Of a DNA stretch of 64,000 bases, positions 35,901 through 47,434 are shown one piece after another. The number at the start of each line of letters is the position of its first letter. Positions within the stretch are counted from its first letter, which is position 1. The translations under genes and the position numbers were made by a program. Under the pieces are notes generated by a model. The model worked only from the letters and a program-made list of their open reading frames with translations. It made no database searches and was not told the DNA's origin. Origin of the DNA: Cepaea nemoralis (taxonomy: Eukaryota; Mollusca; Gastropoda; Stylommatophora; Helicidae); the NCBI GenBank assembly GCA_014155875.1, contig JACEFZ010013214.1:1-64000 (forward strand), read 5' to 3'.

Positions 35901-38247
35901 GGGTACCAGGTCAGCTAACATGGGTACCAGGTCAGCTAAACATGGGTGCCAGGTCAGCTAAACATGGGTGCCAGGTCAGTCCAGCTAAACATGGGTGCCA
36001 GGTCAGCTAAACATGGGTGCCAGGTTGGCTAAACATGGGTGTCAGGTCAGCTATACATGGGTGCCAGGTCAGCTAAACATGGGTGCCAGCTCAGCTAAAC
36101 ATGGGTGCCAGCTCAGCTAAACATGGGTGCCAGGTCAGCTAAACATGGGTGCCAGGTCAGCTAAACATGGGTGCCAGCTCAGCCCAGCTAAACATTGGTG
36201 CCAGGTCAGCTAAACATGGGTGCCATGTTGGCTAAACATGGGTGTCAGGTCAGCTATACATGGGTGCCAGTTCAGCTCAGCTAAACTTGGGTGCCAGGTT
36301 GGCTCAGCTAAACACGGGTGTCAGGTCAGCTAAACATGGGTGCCAGGTCAGCTAAACATGGGTGCCAGCTCAGCTAAACATGGGTGCCAGCTCAGCTAAT
36401 CATGGGTGCCAGCTCAGCTAAACATGGGTGCCAGCTCAGCCCAGCTAAACATGGGTGCCAGCTCAGCCCAGCTAAACATGGGTGCCAGGTCAGCTAAACA
36501 TGGGTGCCAGGTCAGCTAAACATGGGTGCCAGGTCAGCTAAACATGGGTGCCAGGTCAGTCCAGCTAAACATGGGTGCCAGGTCAGCTAAACATGGGTGC
36601 CAGGTCAGTCCAGCTAAACATGGGTGCCAGGTCAGCTAAACATGGGTGCCAGGTTGGCTAAACATGGGTGCCAGCTCAGCTAAACATGGATGCCAGGTCA
36701 GCTAAACATGGGTGCCAGGTCAGCTAAACATGGGTGCTAGGTCAGCTAAACATGGGTGCCAGGTCAGCTAAACACGGGTGTCAGGTTGGCTCAGCTAAAC
36801 ATGGGTGCCAGGTCAAGCTAAACATGGGTGCCAGGTTGGCTAAACATGGGTGCCAGGTCAGCTTAACATGGGGTCAGGTCAGCTAAACATGGGTTGCCAG
36901 GTCAGCCCAGCTAAACATGGGTGCCAGCTCAGCCCAGCAAACAAGGGTGCTAGGTCAGCTAACATGGGTACCAGGTCAGCTAACATGGGTACCAGGTCAG
37001 CTAAACATGGGTGCCAGCTCAGCTAAACATGGGTGCCAGGTCAGTCCAGCTAAACATAGGTGCCAGGTCAGTCCAGCTAAACATGGGTGCCAGGTCAGCT
37101 AAACATGGGTGCCAGGTCAGCCCAGCTAAACATGGGTGCCAGGTTGGCTAAACATGGGTGCCAGGTCAGCTAAACATGGGTGCCAGGTCAGCTAAACATG
37201 GGTGCCAGGTCAGCTCAGCTAAGCATGGGTGCCAGGTCACCTAAACATGGGTGTCAGGTCAGCTAAACATGGGTGCCAGGTCAGCTAAACATGGGTGCCA
37301 GGTTGGCTCAGCTAAACATGGGTGCCAGGTCAGCTAAACATGGGTGCCAGGTCAGCCCAGCTAAACATGGGTGCCAGGTTGGCTAAACATGGGTGCCAGG
37401 TCAGCTAAACATGGGTGCCAGGTCAGCTAAACATGGGTGCCAGGTCAGCTAAACATGGGTGCCAGGTCAGCTCAGCTAAGCATGGGTGCCAGGTCAGCTA
37501 AAAATGGGTGTCAGGTCAGCTAAACATGGGTGCCAGGTCAGCCCAGCTAAACATGGGTGGCAGGTCAGCCCAGCTAAACATGGGTGCCAGGTCAGCCCGG
37601 CTAAACATGGGTGCCAGCTCAGCTAAACATGGGTGCCAGCTCAGCTAAACATGGGTGCCAGCTCAGCTAAACATGGGTGCCAGGTCAGCCCTGCTAAACA
37701 TGGGTGCCAGGTCAGCTAAACATGGGTGCCAGGTCAGCTAAACATGGGTGCCAGGTCAGCTAAACATGGGTGTCAGGTCAGCTAAACATGGGTGTCAGGT
37801 CAGCTAAACATGGGTGCCAGGTCAGCTAAACATGGGTGCCAGGTCAGCTCAGCTCAGCTAAACTTGGGTGCCAGGTCAGCTCAGCTAAACTTGGGTGCCA
37901 AGTCGGCTCAGCTAAACATGGGTGCCAGGTCAGCTAAACATGGGTGCCAGGTCAACCCAGCTAAACATGGGTGCCAGGTTGGCTAAACATGGGTGCCAGG
38001 TTGGCTATACATGGGTGCCAGGTCAGTCCAGCTAAACATGGGTGCCAGCTCAGCTATACATGGGTGCCAGGTCAGCTCAGCTAAACTTGGGTGCCAGATC
38101 GGCTCAGCTAAACATGGGTGCCAGGTCAGCCCAACTAAACATGGGTGCCAGGTCAGCCCAACTAAACATGGGTGCCAGGTCAGCTAAACATGGATGCCAG
38201 GTCAGCTAAACATGGGTGCCAGGTCAGCTAAACATGGGTGCCAGGTC
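32915..38247. repeat. 22/27-bp satellite, left block, with higher-order repeats
   Basis: Base unit CATGGGTGCCAGGTCAGCTA plus AA (22 bp). A longer form has an extra CAGCC or CAGTC (27 bp). Roughly 220 units. A marked group with TTGGCTAAAC, CAGCTTAAC, AACAAGGGTGCTAGG and GGGTACCAGG occurs at about 34650, 35593 and 36793, showing blocks of about 943 bp and 1.2 kb duplicated as a whole. It begins about 25 bp after the exon donor and is split by the LINE at 38248. Confidence 0.97.
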
Positions 38248-41200
38248 TTCTTCTTTCTTCTTCTTCTTCTTCTTCTTCTTCAGCGTTCCGAGCCATTGAG
38301 GTTCTTTGCTGCAGATACAATCCGTCTCCATTCGTCTCTCTGGTGGACCTTCTCTTGCCAGTCGTTGATTCCAAGTGCTTGTAGGTCTGTATATGTATTA
38401 TCTCTCCACCGCCTTCTTGGTCTACCTCGGGGTCTACGGTCATTTATTTCCTGAGTGTAAGCGAATTTTGTTTCCCTATTATCTTCCATTCTTTCTATAT
38501 GCCCCAGCCATTGTAGTCTATTAGCCTTCATGATACCAGTGATTAGCGGGGACTTAAACAGATCATAAATGTCTTTGTTATTTCTTCTTTTCCACTCTCC
38601 ACTTTGTGTATCCCTAATGGGTCCAAAGATGCGTCTTAAAATTTTGTTCTCAAAGGTTTGTAACAAGGCTTCGTCTCCTTTCGTTGTACTCCAGGTTTCA
38701 GAGCCATACAGCACAACTGGTCTGATCAGTGTTTTGTATATTGTGATTTTGGTGTTACGAGATAGCGCCTTTGATTTTAGTAGATGTTGTAGTGCATAGT
38801 ATATCTTATTTCCAGAGTTGATTCTAGTTTGTATTTCTTCCCTTATGATGTTGGAGCAGTTGAAGATTGTACCCAGGTATTTGTATGTTTCCGTTCTTTT
38901 AATGGTCATATTATCTATTTGTATGTGGCCAGAGTTTTTAGCCATTCCATCTCTTGAAATTACCATATATTCTGTCTTATCTTGGTTGATAACCAGCCCC
39001 ATCTGTTGGGCTTTTTCCTTTAAGTGAGTCAATATTTCCAATGTCTTTTGTTCACTTTGCCCTATAATATCTATATCATCTGCATAACCAAGCAGCTTGG
39101 ATGTTCCTCCAATATCACATTCCTCCTTTACCTTCCTTACAACTTTCTCTAGAGCCAGATTGAAGAGTAGCGGCGATAGTGCATCACCCTGTTTCAAGCC
39201 AGATGTTATTTGGAAAGGGTCTGATTTCCTGCCTTTATATGTTACTATATTATAAGTATCTTCCATGCATAGTCTGGTCATGTTGATTAACTTCCTTGGT
39301 ATTCCAAATTCCTGCATAGCATTCCATAGACTATTCCTATGGACACTATCATAAGCCTTTTTAAAATCCACAAAAATGTTATGGAGATCTCTTTTATATT
39401 CCCAATTTTTCTCGGCTATTTGTCGTAAGATAAATATCTGATCTATTGTTGATCTGTTTTGTATAAAACCCGCCTGGTAGTCACCTAATATGTCTTCTGA
39501 ATATGGTTTTAGTCTATTTAGTAATACTGCGGATAGTATCTTATAGCTTGTGGACAGTAGTGATATTCCTCTATAATTTCCACATTGGAACTTGTCTCCT
39601 TTCTTAAAGATAGGTATCAATAATGACTCTTTCCAGTCATGGGGTAATTCTTCTGTCCTCCAGATTTTTATTATTAGTTCGTATAGCTTTAGATGTAATG
39701 CATGGCCACCTGCCTTTATAAATTCAGCAGCAATTCCATCAGTCCCAGTTGCCTTATTGTTTTTAAGTCGTGTGATTACATATAGGATTTCTTCAAATGT
39801 AGGTTCTTCAATTTGTGGTTCGCATGTTAGAACCTCTTCCTGTGGGAAAATGTTACTTGGAGCTTCACAATTTAGTAATTCAACAAAATATTCTTCCATG
39901 TGTTGCACATTTCCTCATTGGTATTTATCATATTCCCATTTTTGTCTTTTAAACCATATGTGTTTTGTTGGTGCCCTCGTTTCATTGACTTCAGTTCTTT
40001 AAAAAATTTTCTGGATTCATTTTTCTGGTGATTAGTTTCCATATCTTTGATTATATTACTCATATATTCTCGCTTCTGCTGTCGGACTATTTTTGTAGCC
40101 TCTTTACATTCATTTCTATAATGCTCTTCCTTTTGGATGTTGTTGATGTCATTTAACCATAAATGTCTGGCATTCTTTTTCCTAATGACTGCTTCTTCAC
40201 ATTTTTGATTGAACCATCTGTTCTTTCTATGCGTGGTTAACACACCGAGACATTCTTCTGCGGTAGATTGAATTGTATTCTTGATGTTCAACCAAGTTTG
40301 GTCAACGCTTTCCTCCAAAGGGTTTTGCAGAGTTTCAAGTTTACATTTTATTTCATCTGTAAATTTCTCTTTGACTGTAATTTCTTGTAGTTTTTCTCTG
40401 TTATATGTTGGGTGTAATCTTTGTAATTTAGTATAGAAAGCTCTCTTAAGTTTTATTTTAAATTTTGCTCCAACGAGGAAGTGGTCACTGTGGCACTCAG
40501 CTCCTCTATAACTTCTAACTTGCTGTATGTTTGATGCATTTCTGTTGTTAATTAAAATGTGATCTATTTGATTATAGGTTCTCTTGTCACATGATTTCCA
40601 AGTTTGTTTGTGTATATCCTTTCTTTGTAGTCTGGTACTGCTAATCTGCAGTCCTTTGGCTTCTGCCAGGTTGATGACTCTCCATCCATTATCATTTGAA
40701 GTTGTATGTAGGCTTTCCATACCGGCCACTTTTTTATTAGTTTGCTCTCTACCTATTTTTTGCATTGAAGTCTCCCAGCACAATCAGGATGTCCTGTTTG
40801 GGGGTTTCTTCTATGACATCTTCCAGATCATTATAAAAGTCTTCTTTAATATCATCTTCTTTCTCTTCAGTAGGTGCATGTACATTAATCATCGTTATAT
40901 TTTTCCATTTACCTTTTATTCGTAATTTACTAATCCTGTCATTAACAGCTTTAAAGTTTAAAACGTTCCCCCATAACTCATTTTTGATGACAAATCCTGT
41001 TCCTAATTCATGTTTATTTTGGGTGTTTCCTCCATATATTATAATCATTCCATTTTGCTCTAAAGTACCCTCTCCTGGCCACCTTATTTCTTGAATTGCT
41101 GTTATATCCATTTGATATTCAACCAGCTCCCGGGTTAGTTCTTCGGCCGCTCCAGCTCGATATAGTGTCCGTACATTCCATGTTCCAAATCTCAAAAGTC

Positions 41201-41483
41201 CTTTAACGTTCCAAGGTCGTTGTCCAGATAAGTCGGTCCGATATCGAGGCTCATGTCTCTGTTTCGTAACAAAAAAGGTTTTTACAAAGGTGGGGATGTT
41301 AACCCCACGCTTCAACCCCCAACCTGGAGGACCAGGGTGTTTCTCTTTGTCTGTTCTCTACCCTTTGACCTGTCCGGCTTAGGAGGCCCTGCTGGTAGCT
41401 ACGCTACCGCCGGCATAGCTCTCAGGGTCATTGAGAAGCTCAAGCTCCCCCACCACGACAAGGTGGAAACACCATCGGGGGAG
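38248..41483 (-). mobile_element. Nearly complete RTE-type LINE inserted in the 22-bp satellite
   Basis: Satellite runs up to CCAGGTC at 38247 and resumes with GGGTGCCAGGTC at 41484. The insertion is therefore about 3.24 kb with sharp ends; a target duplication cannot be separated from the repeat itself. The minus-strand 5' UTR is about 168 bp. The protein has an AP-endonuclease domain and an RT, followed by a short basic tail and a (GAA)n tail at 38248-38279. Only two single-base frameshifts interrupt the coding region. Fragments of this family occur at 6433-6656, 11452-11675 and 14083-14390. Short length, one EN-RT protein and the tail type suggest RTE or RTE-X (inference). Confidence 0.93.
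38280..41315 (-). pseudogene. RTE-type endonuclease/reverse transcriptase with two 1-nt frameshifts
   Basis: Three open segments on the minus strand in alternating frames: 41315-40749, 40783-39872 and 39908-38280. Segment 1 has endonuclease motifs GTWNVRTLYRAG, QEIRW, INVHAPTEEK and LGDFNAK. Segment 2 has IDHILI and SDHFLVGAKF (catalytic Asp-His pair). Segment 3 is the RT with ATGTDGIAAEFIK, FVDFKKAYDSVHR, GLKQGDALSPLLFNLALE and GYADDIDIIG (catalytic YADD), then YLGTIF, VLYGSETW and GRPRRRWRDN. The first shift lies in an A6 run at about 40758 (one extra A); the second is a missing base near 39890. Nothing else is damaged, so the copy is young, or the shifts are homopolymer errors in the assembly. 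It nicks target DNA and reverse-transcribes its own RNA when intact. Confidence 0.93.
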
Positions 41484-42147
41484 GGGTGCCAGGTCAGCCC
41501 AGCTAAACGTGGGTGCCAGGTCAGCCCAGCTAAACGTGGGTGCCAGGTCAGCTAAACATGGATGCCAGGTCAGCCCAGCTAAACATGGGTGCCAGGTCCG
41601 CTAAACATGAGTGCCAGGTCAGCCCAGCTAAACATGGGTGCCAGGTCAGCTAAACATGGGTGCCAGGTCAGCCCAGCTAAACATGGGTGCCAGGTCAGCT
41701 AAACATGGGTGCCAGGTCAGCCCAGCTAAACATGGGTGCCAGGTCAGCTAAACATGGGTGCCAGGTCAGCCCAGCTAAACATGGGTGCCAGGTCAGCTAA
41801 ACATGGGTGGCCAGGTCAGCAAAACATGGGTGCCAGGTCAGCTAAACATGGGTGCCAGGTCAGCTAAACATGGGTGCCAGGTCAGCTAAACATGGGTGCC
41901 AGGTCAGCTAAACATGGGTGCCAGGTCAGCTAAACATGGGTGCCAGGTCAGCTAAACATGGGTGCCAGGTCAGCTAAACATGGGTGCCAGGTCAGCTAAA
42001 CATGGGTGCCAGGTCAGCTAAACATGGGTGCCAGGTCAGCTAAACATGGGTGCCAGGTCAGCTAAACATGGGTGCCTGGTCAGCTAAACATGGGTGCCAG
42101 GTCAGCTAAACATGGGTGCCAGGTCAGCTAAACATGGGTGCCAGGAA
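41484..42147. repeat. 22/27-bp satellite, right block (~29 units)
   Basis: Continuation of 32915-38247. The first part alternates 22- and 27-bp units regularly; the last ~14 units are nearly identical 22-bp units. Confidence 0.97.
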
Positions 42148-42210
42148 ATGTCATGGGAAGTAAAAGCACTTGGTGTTACACAGAGCACATCACCCACCAG
42201 GTTTGGTTAG

Positions 42211-43010
42211 TCTATAACAACATGAGTCTGGCACCAGATGCCCATTGCTCTATAACAGCATGAGTCTGGCACCAGATGCCCATTGTTCTATAACAACATG
42301 AGTCTGGCACCAGATGCCCATTGTTCTATAACAACATGAGTCTGGCACCAGATGCCCATTGTTCTATAACAACATGAGTCTGGCACCAGATGCCCATTGT
42401 TCTATAACAACATGAGTCTGGCACCAGATGCCCATTGTTCTATAACAACATGAGTCTGGCACCAGATGCCCATTGTTCTATAACAACATGAGTCTGTCAC
42501 CAGATGCCCATTGTTCTATAACAGCATGAGTCTGGCACCAGATGCCCATTGTTCTATAACAACATGAGTCTGGCACCAGATGCCCATTGTTCTATAACAA
42601 CATGAGTCTGTCACCAGATGCCCATTGTTCTATAACAACATGAGTCTGGCACCAGATGCCCATTGTTCTATAACAACATGGGTCTGTCACCAGATGCCCA
42701 TTGTTCTATAACAATATGAGTCTGTCACCAGATGCCCATTGTTCTATAACAACATGGGTCTGGCACCAGATGCCCATTGTTCTATAACAACATGGGTCTG
42801 GCACCAGATGCCCATTGTTCTATAACAACATGAGTCTGGCACCAGATGCCCATTGTTCTATAACAACATGAGTCTGGCACCAGATGCCCATTGTTCTATA
42901 ACAACATGGGTCTGGCACCAGATGCCCATTGTTCTATAACAACATGAGTCTGGCACCAGATGCCCATTGTTCTATAACAACATGTGTTTGGCACCAGATG
43001 CCCGTTGCTC
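42211..43010. repeat. Minisatellite, 38-bp unit, 21 copies
   Basis: Unit TCTATAACAACATGAGTCTG followed by GCACCAGATGCCCATTGT. Length variation is almost nil; variants are single substitutions. It ends about 80 bp before the acceptor of the finger exon. Confidence 0.97.
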
Positions 43011-43093
43011 TGAAGGTGTGTAAAAGTGTAATTTACTTACTGTACATATGATAGACTGCATGAGTTCAATGTTCTTGTGGCGTTTACTTTCAG

Positions 43094-44382
43094 AATCTGT
43101 GGTCAAGAATAATGACATTGGTGACCGAGATGCATCCTTGACCCCTGCAGTCTCTCATGGAAGTCAAGCAGACATGATTGAGACTCAGATCATTTGTCTG
43201 GGTGAAATCAAATCAGAGGAAACTTCTGTACAGAGTGAGGATAGTGGAGAATCTTGTGATGTAGACTTACATTGTACAGTGTCAGAGAATCAACAGAGCA
43301 TGCACACATCTCATGGTTCCGATGTGACGACACATGCGACAAGGCAAACCACAGATAAGACCTTCCGGTGTGATGTCTGTGATTCATGGTTTACAACTGC
43401 TTCCAGTCTGAAATCACATACAAGAACACACACAGCGGACACAGATTATACTTGTGATGATTATGCAGCAACTGGTCATCAGAAAAAAGACAGAAGCATA
43501 CGAACTGAGGACAAGTCTTATAAGTGTGATATTTGTGGTGTAGCATATACAAAGAAATACACTCTGACTGTACATAAACGAAAACACACTGGAGAAAGAC
43601 CTTATAAATGTGATGATTGTGATGTTTCATTTACTAATAACAGTTCCCTGATCATGCACAAAAGAATACACACAGGGGAAAGGCCTTACAAGTGTGACGA
43701 TTGTGGTATTGGATTTACATGTAAAAGCTACCTAACCAAACACAGCGTAATACATACAGTGGAGAGGCCTCATACGTGTGATGATTGTGGTGTCGAGTTT
43801 GCACGAAATAAAGATCTGGTCAGACATAAAGCAGTACACACGGGGGAAAGGCCTCACACATGTGACGATTGTGGTTTATCATGTACGAGTAAAAGTTCGC
43901 TGACGTCACACAAAAAGATACATACAGGGGACAAACCTTTCAAGTGTGAGTATTGTGGTGTGGGGTATACATATAAAAGATATCTTAAACGACATCAGAT
44001 CAAACATACGGGGGAGACGCCATACAAATGTGACGAGTGCGGGTTGGGGATCTTAAGTCACAGTCAGCTGATGGAGCACAAGAGAATACACACGGGAGAG
44101 AAGCCGTACAAGTGTGACTACTGTGGGCTGGGGTTTGTGCGGGAGCGGTCTGTCATGGCGCACAAGCGAACTCACACGGGGGAGAGGCCGTACAAGTGTG
44201 ACGAGTGTGGTAAAGGGTTTACGGACAAACGTATTCTCTTCATCCACAATAGAATGCACACGGGCGAGAGACCGTACAAGTGTGACGAGTGTGGTAAATC
44301 ATATACGTGCCGAAGTAATCTCATACGCCACCAGGCAACACATACAGAGAAAGATCTCACTAGAGTCAATATTGTACAGTGA
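43094..44382 (+). CDS. C2H2 zinc-finger protein, terminal exon (11 canonical fingers plus 1 broken)
   Basis: Probable nuclear sequence-specific DNA-binding protein. The acceptor GTTTACTTTCAG precedes 43094, and the first two bases complete a Glu codon started at 32892. About 90 N-terminal residues are acidic/Ser-rich and include IKSE, a possible sumoylation site. The fingers span 43363-44345 as C-x2-C-x12-H-x3-H with TGERPYK-type linkers: one isolated finger (FRCDVC), then a broken one near 43447-43505 (CDDY, second Cys lost, truncated), then ten consecutive fingers. The second and later linkers are mostly TGE(R/K)PYKC, typical of arrays that bind DNA cooperatively. The last codons, VNIVQ and stop, lie inside the first unit of a 43-bp array. 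An in-frame ATG at 43048 lies inside the intron, so it is not the preferred start. No orthologue can be named from sequence alone. Confidence 0.9.
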
Positions 44383-44689
44383 GACATGATGTTCTACTTC
44401 TCCAGCAGTCAATATTGTACAGTGAGACATGATGTTCTACTTCTCCAGCAGTCAATATTGTACAGTGAGACATGATGTTCTACTTCTCCAGGAGTCAATA
44501 TTGTACAGTGAGACATGATGTTCTACTTCTCCAGCAGTCAATATTGTACAGTGAGACATGATGTTCTACTTCTCCAGCAGTCAATATTGTACAGTGAGAC
44601 ATGATGTTCTACTTCTCCAGCAGTCAATATTGTACAGTGAGACATGATGTTCTACTTCTCCAGCAGTCAATATTGTACAGTGAGACATC
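44363..44689. repeat. Minisatellite, 43-bp unit, ~7.6 copies, starting on the stop codon
   Basis: Unit AGTCAATATTGTACAGTGAG followed by ACATGATGTTCTACTTCTCCAGC. The first unit supplies the last codons and TGA of the zinc-finger gene, so the array is 3' UTR sequence. Confidence 0.96.
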
Positions 44690-45004
44690 AAACTGAGCCC
44701 ATTTTGTTTTAGTTTTGTGAACATGAGTGTAACAGAACATTACCTTGACAATGACACGAGGCCGTTGAGAGATGGTTCGATTCCAACTCTTGATGTTCGC
44801 TACAGGAGGACAAGCCTGACTACCTGTGCCTTGGTGCACTCAGGCCTACAGAAAAAGGCCTTCATCTTCACTCACATACAGCCGGTTCTTCATATGGGAC
44901 GTTTGCTTTTGTTTTCATTCATCAGTTAATTGCTTTGCCATGCCCAGACTTTGTGGCAACCAAATCTCTCTGAGATTTTCAAATACAGGCCAGCCCTCAG
45001 CATT
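44690..45004. other. Probable 3' UTR, unassigned
   Basis: No ORF with support. GGTTCGATTCC at about 44775-44785 looks like a B box but has no matching A box upstream. Confidence 0.4.
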
Positions 45005-45371
45005 TCTGTAAAGTCAGAGAAAGATGTGAAATCTTGAAGGGGCATTTTCACCCATGACTTGGCCGACCCTGTGTCAGAGAAAGATGTGAAATCTGGAAGG
45101 GACATTTTCACCCATGACTTGGCCATCCTTGTGTCAGAGAAAGATGTGAAATCTGGAAGGGACATTTTCACCCATGACTTGGCCGTCCCTGTGTCAGAGA
45201 AAGATGTGAAATCTGGAAGGGACATTTTCACCCATGACTTGGCCGTCCCTGTGTCAGAGAAAGATGTGAAATCTGGAAGGGACATTTGCACCCATGACTT
45301 CGCCGACCCTGTGTCAGAGAAAGATGTAAGATCTGGAAAGGACATTTGCATCCATGACTTGGCCGACCCTA
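45005..45371. repeat. Minisatellite, 60-bp unit, ~6 copies (plus orientation)
   Basis: Unit contains GTGTCAGAGAAAGATGTGAA and CATTTTCACCCATGACTTGG. Because 60 is a multiple of 3, ORFs stay open on both strands. Inverted units of the same family occur at 46418-46566. Confidence 0.96.
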
Positions 45372-45397
45372 TGGATGAGTTCATCAGTGACAGTGTC

Positions 45398-45632
45398 TTT
45401 CTGGTGGTCCTCATGTGCGTCACATCTTCCTGGTGGTCCTCATATATGTCACATCTTCCTGGTGGTCCTCATGTGCATCACATCTTCCTGGTGGTCCTCA
45501 TGTGTGTTACATCTTCCTGGTGGTCCTCATATGTGTCACATCTTCCTGGTGGTCCTCATATGTGTCACATCTTCCTGGTGGTCCTCATATGTGTCACATC
45601 TTCCTGGTGGTCCTCATATGTGTCACATCTTT
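45398..45632. repeat. Minisatellite, ~29-bp unit, ~8 copies
   Basis: Unit CTTCCTGGTGGTCCTCATAT plus GTGTCACAT, following directly after the 60-bp array. Confidence 0.95.
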
Positions 45633-45792
45633 CTGGATCAATCCCCCAGAAAGCTACCACTCTTGACATCATCACCTTACACATTGTACAGCAGTGTATC
45701 ATGACAGTGGCAGAAAGCCATAGACAAATCCTCTCAAGAGAAGTGTCAAGCAATGTGACAAACTTCATTGTCTTATTTGAAGAAATAGTCCC

Positions 45793-46084
45793 AGCCTGTC
45801 CAATCTTCCTCACCCAGTGCCATGATCAGTCAACAGCCAGTCCAATCTTCCTCACCCAGTGCCATGATCAGTCAACAGCCAGTCCAATCTTCCTCACCCA
45901 GTGCCATGATCAGTCAACAGCCAGTCCAATCTTCCTCACCCAGTGCCGTGATCAGTCAACAGCCAGTCCAATCTTCCTGACCCAGTGCCATGATCAGTCA
46001 ACAGCCAGTCCAATCTTCCTCACCCAGTGCCGTGATCAGTCAACAGCCAGTCCAATCTTCCTCACCCAGTGCCATGATCAGTCA
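45793..46084. repeat. Minisatellite, 42-bp unit, 7 copies
   Basis: Unit TCCAATCTTCCTCACCCAGT followed by GCCATGATCAGTCAACAGCCAG. Variation is limited to CAT/CGT and CTC/CTG. Confidence 0.96.
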
Positions 46085-46202
46085 GCACTTTCCAGCAGTA
46101 GAAACAATGCATTTCACTGAAGGCTTGTGTTATGAAGATGAGCAGTAAAAGTGGTTTAAATTGTACAGTACGTTTGTCTGTTAGACCTGGTGTTGTATAC
46201 TC

Positions 46203-46208
46203 AATAAA
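46203..46208 (+). promoter_or_regulatory. Candidate polyadenylation signal (AATAAA)
   Basis: First AATAAA on the plus strand after the finger exon's stop codon outside a tandem array. It could end the zinc-finger transcript about 1.8 kb after the stop. Another lies at about 46656. Confidence 0.3.
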
Positions 46209-46417
46209 CTATACCCTAAATGTGCATGAGTGTGAGCTGTTTGTCTGCACTGAAAAGCCAAATCGGTGGTTGTGAATCATTTGATTGCAATGTTTGATTT
46301 TTTGCAGTGTTCTGGAAATCTGCAACATCTCTGAAATGTGCTTGTATACCTTGCTTTTGGATGTGAAACTGTTCTTCAGGCCTGGACTATTCTCTTGAAA
46401 GTAAAGTATAGTATGTC

Positions 46418-46566
46418 CCTTCCAGATTTCACATCATTCTCTGACACAGGGTCGGCCAAACCATGGGTGAAAATGTCCCTACAAGATTTCACATCTTTCT
46501 CTGACACAGGGTCGGCCAAACCATGGGTGAAAATGTCCCTACAAGATTTCACATCTTTCTCTGACT
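46418..46566. repeat. 60-bp minisatellite, ~2.5 units in inverted orientation
   Basis: CTCTGACACAGGGTCGGCCA and CCATGGGTGAAAATGTCCCT are the reverse complement of the array at 45005-45371. The outer flanks also match (CATTTC.GTAAAGTCAGAG on the left; complement CTCTGACTTTACTGAAATG on the right), so the pair forms an inverted repeat about 1 kb apart. Confidence 0.92.
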
Positions 46567-47005
46567 TTACTGAAATGCATGTTACTGTTTGTTGCAACTT
46601 CCTCATATCTATACACATGCTGACATGCTACGCACAAGGGGCAGATTACTCCCATGAATAAACTGTTTTGACAACTGCTGTTGTTTTTACTGTGATATCT
46701 GTCACGACATTGTGTCTGTTGTTATCATTACTCACATTCACATCATCGTTATGTACCATGCTGGGTGGCACAGCCAATCATGTTACTCCCCATTCTGTCC
46801 TAGGTGTTCATGATACATTTGACCATCTTCTGCGCCATTCAGTCAATCCATGCAGAATTCTCTCCCTCCGTTGACCTCAATAACAGTCAATAACACCATT
46901 AATCTGCCCAGTTGCCACAAATATCTCCATGTTCTCTCGTCTCATATTGTGCTCCAAAAATGGCATTCTTGTTCTGATGTGCCTTGGGCTCACAGATCGA
47001 CTGAG
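46567..47005. other. No gene recognised
   Basis: Non-repetitive apart from short TCAATAACA repeats near 46878-46895. The plus-strand ORF at 46668-46874 has no recognisable motif. Confidence 0.45.
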
Positions 47006-47335
47006 CCTAACATTGACTGAGCTTAACATCAACTGAGCCTAACATTGACTGAGTCTAACATTGGATGTGCCTAACATTGACTAAGCCTAACATTCTCTAG
47101 CCTAACAATCTCTGAACCTAACATTGACTGAACCTAACATTGACTGAGCCTAACATTGACTGAGCCTAACATTGACTGAGCGTAACATTGACTGGGCCTA
47201 ACATTTGATGAGCCTAACATTGACTGAACCTAACATCGGATGAGCCTAACATTAACTGAGCATAACATTAACTGAGCCTAACATTTGATGAGCCTAACAT
47301 TGACTGAGCCTAACATTGACTGAGCCTAACATTGG
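47006..47335. repeat. Minisatellite, 16-bp unit, ~20 copies
   Basis: Unit CCTAACATTGACTGAG with frequent substitutions (TTGATG, ATCGGATG variants). Confidence 0.95.
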
Positions 47336-47434
47336 TGTAGAGAAATGTTCTGTTAAATAAAGGAGGGCGACACAATACTAACCACACCACGCATTGACTG
47401 TCCATTGGTCCATACAAGTATCAGGTTTGCACCC

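Noticed and set aside
34658..38187. Repetitive ORFs (LNMGARSAKHGCQV-like)
   Set aside because: Translation of the intronic 22-bp satellite; frames break at each 22/27-bp switch.
43048..43093. ATG at 43048 as the start of the zinc-finger protein
   Set aside because: The bases before 43094 form a polypyrimidine tract and CAG acceptor, and phase matches the exon at 32775-32892, so they are more likely intron. An alternative transcript cannot be excluded.
44773..44790. Possible tRNA gene or SINE (GGTTCGATTCC)
   Set aside because: Only a B-box-like match; no A box at the proper distance and no cloverleaf.
45059..46120. 353-residue plus-strand ORF with regular repeats
   Set aside because: It is built from the 60-bp, 29-bp and 42-bp arrays. 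Two of the periods are multiples of three, which keeps frames open on both strands. No motif or splice evidence.
46980..47340. Telomere-like repeats (CCTAAC...)
   Set aside because: The unit is a 16-mer with TTGACTGAG between each CCTAACA, not a telomeric hexamer or pentamer.
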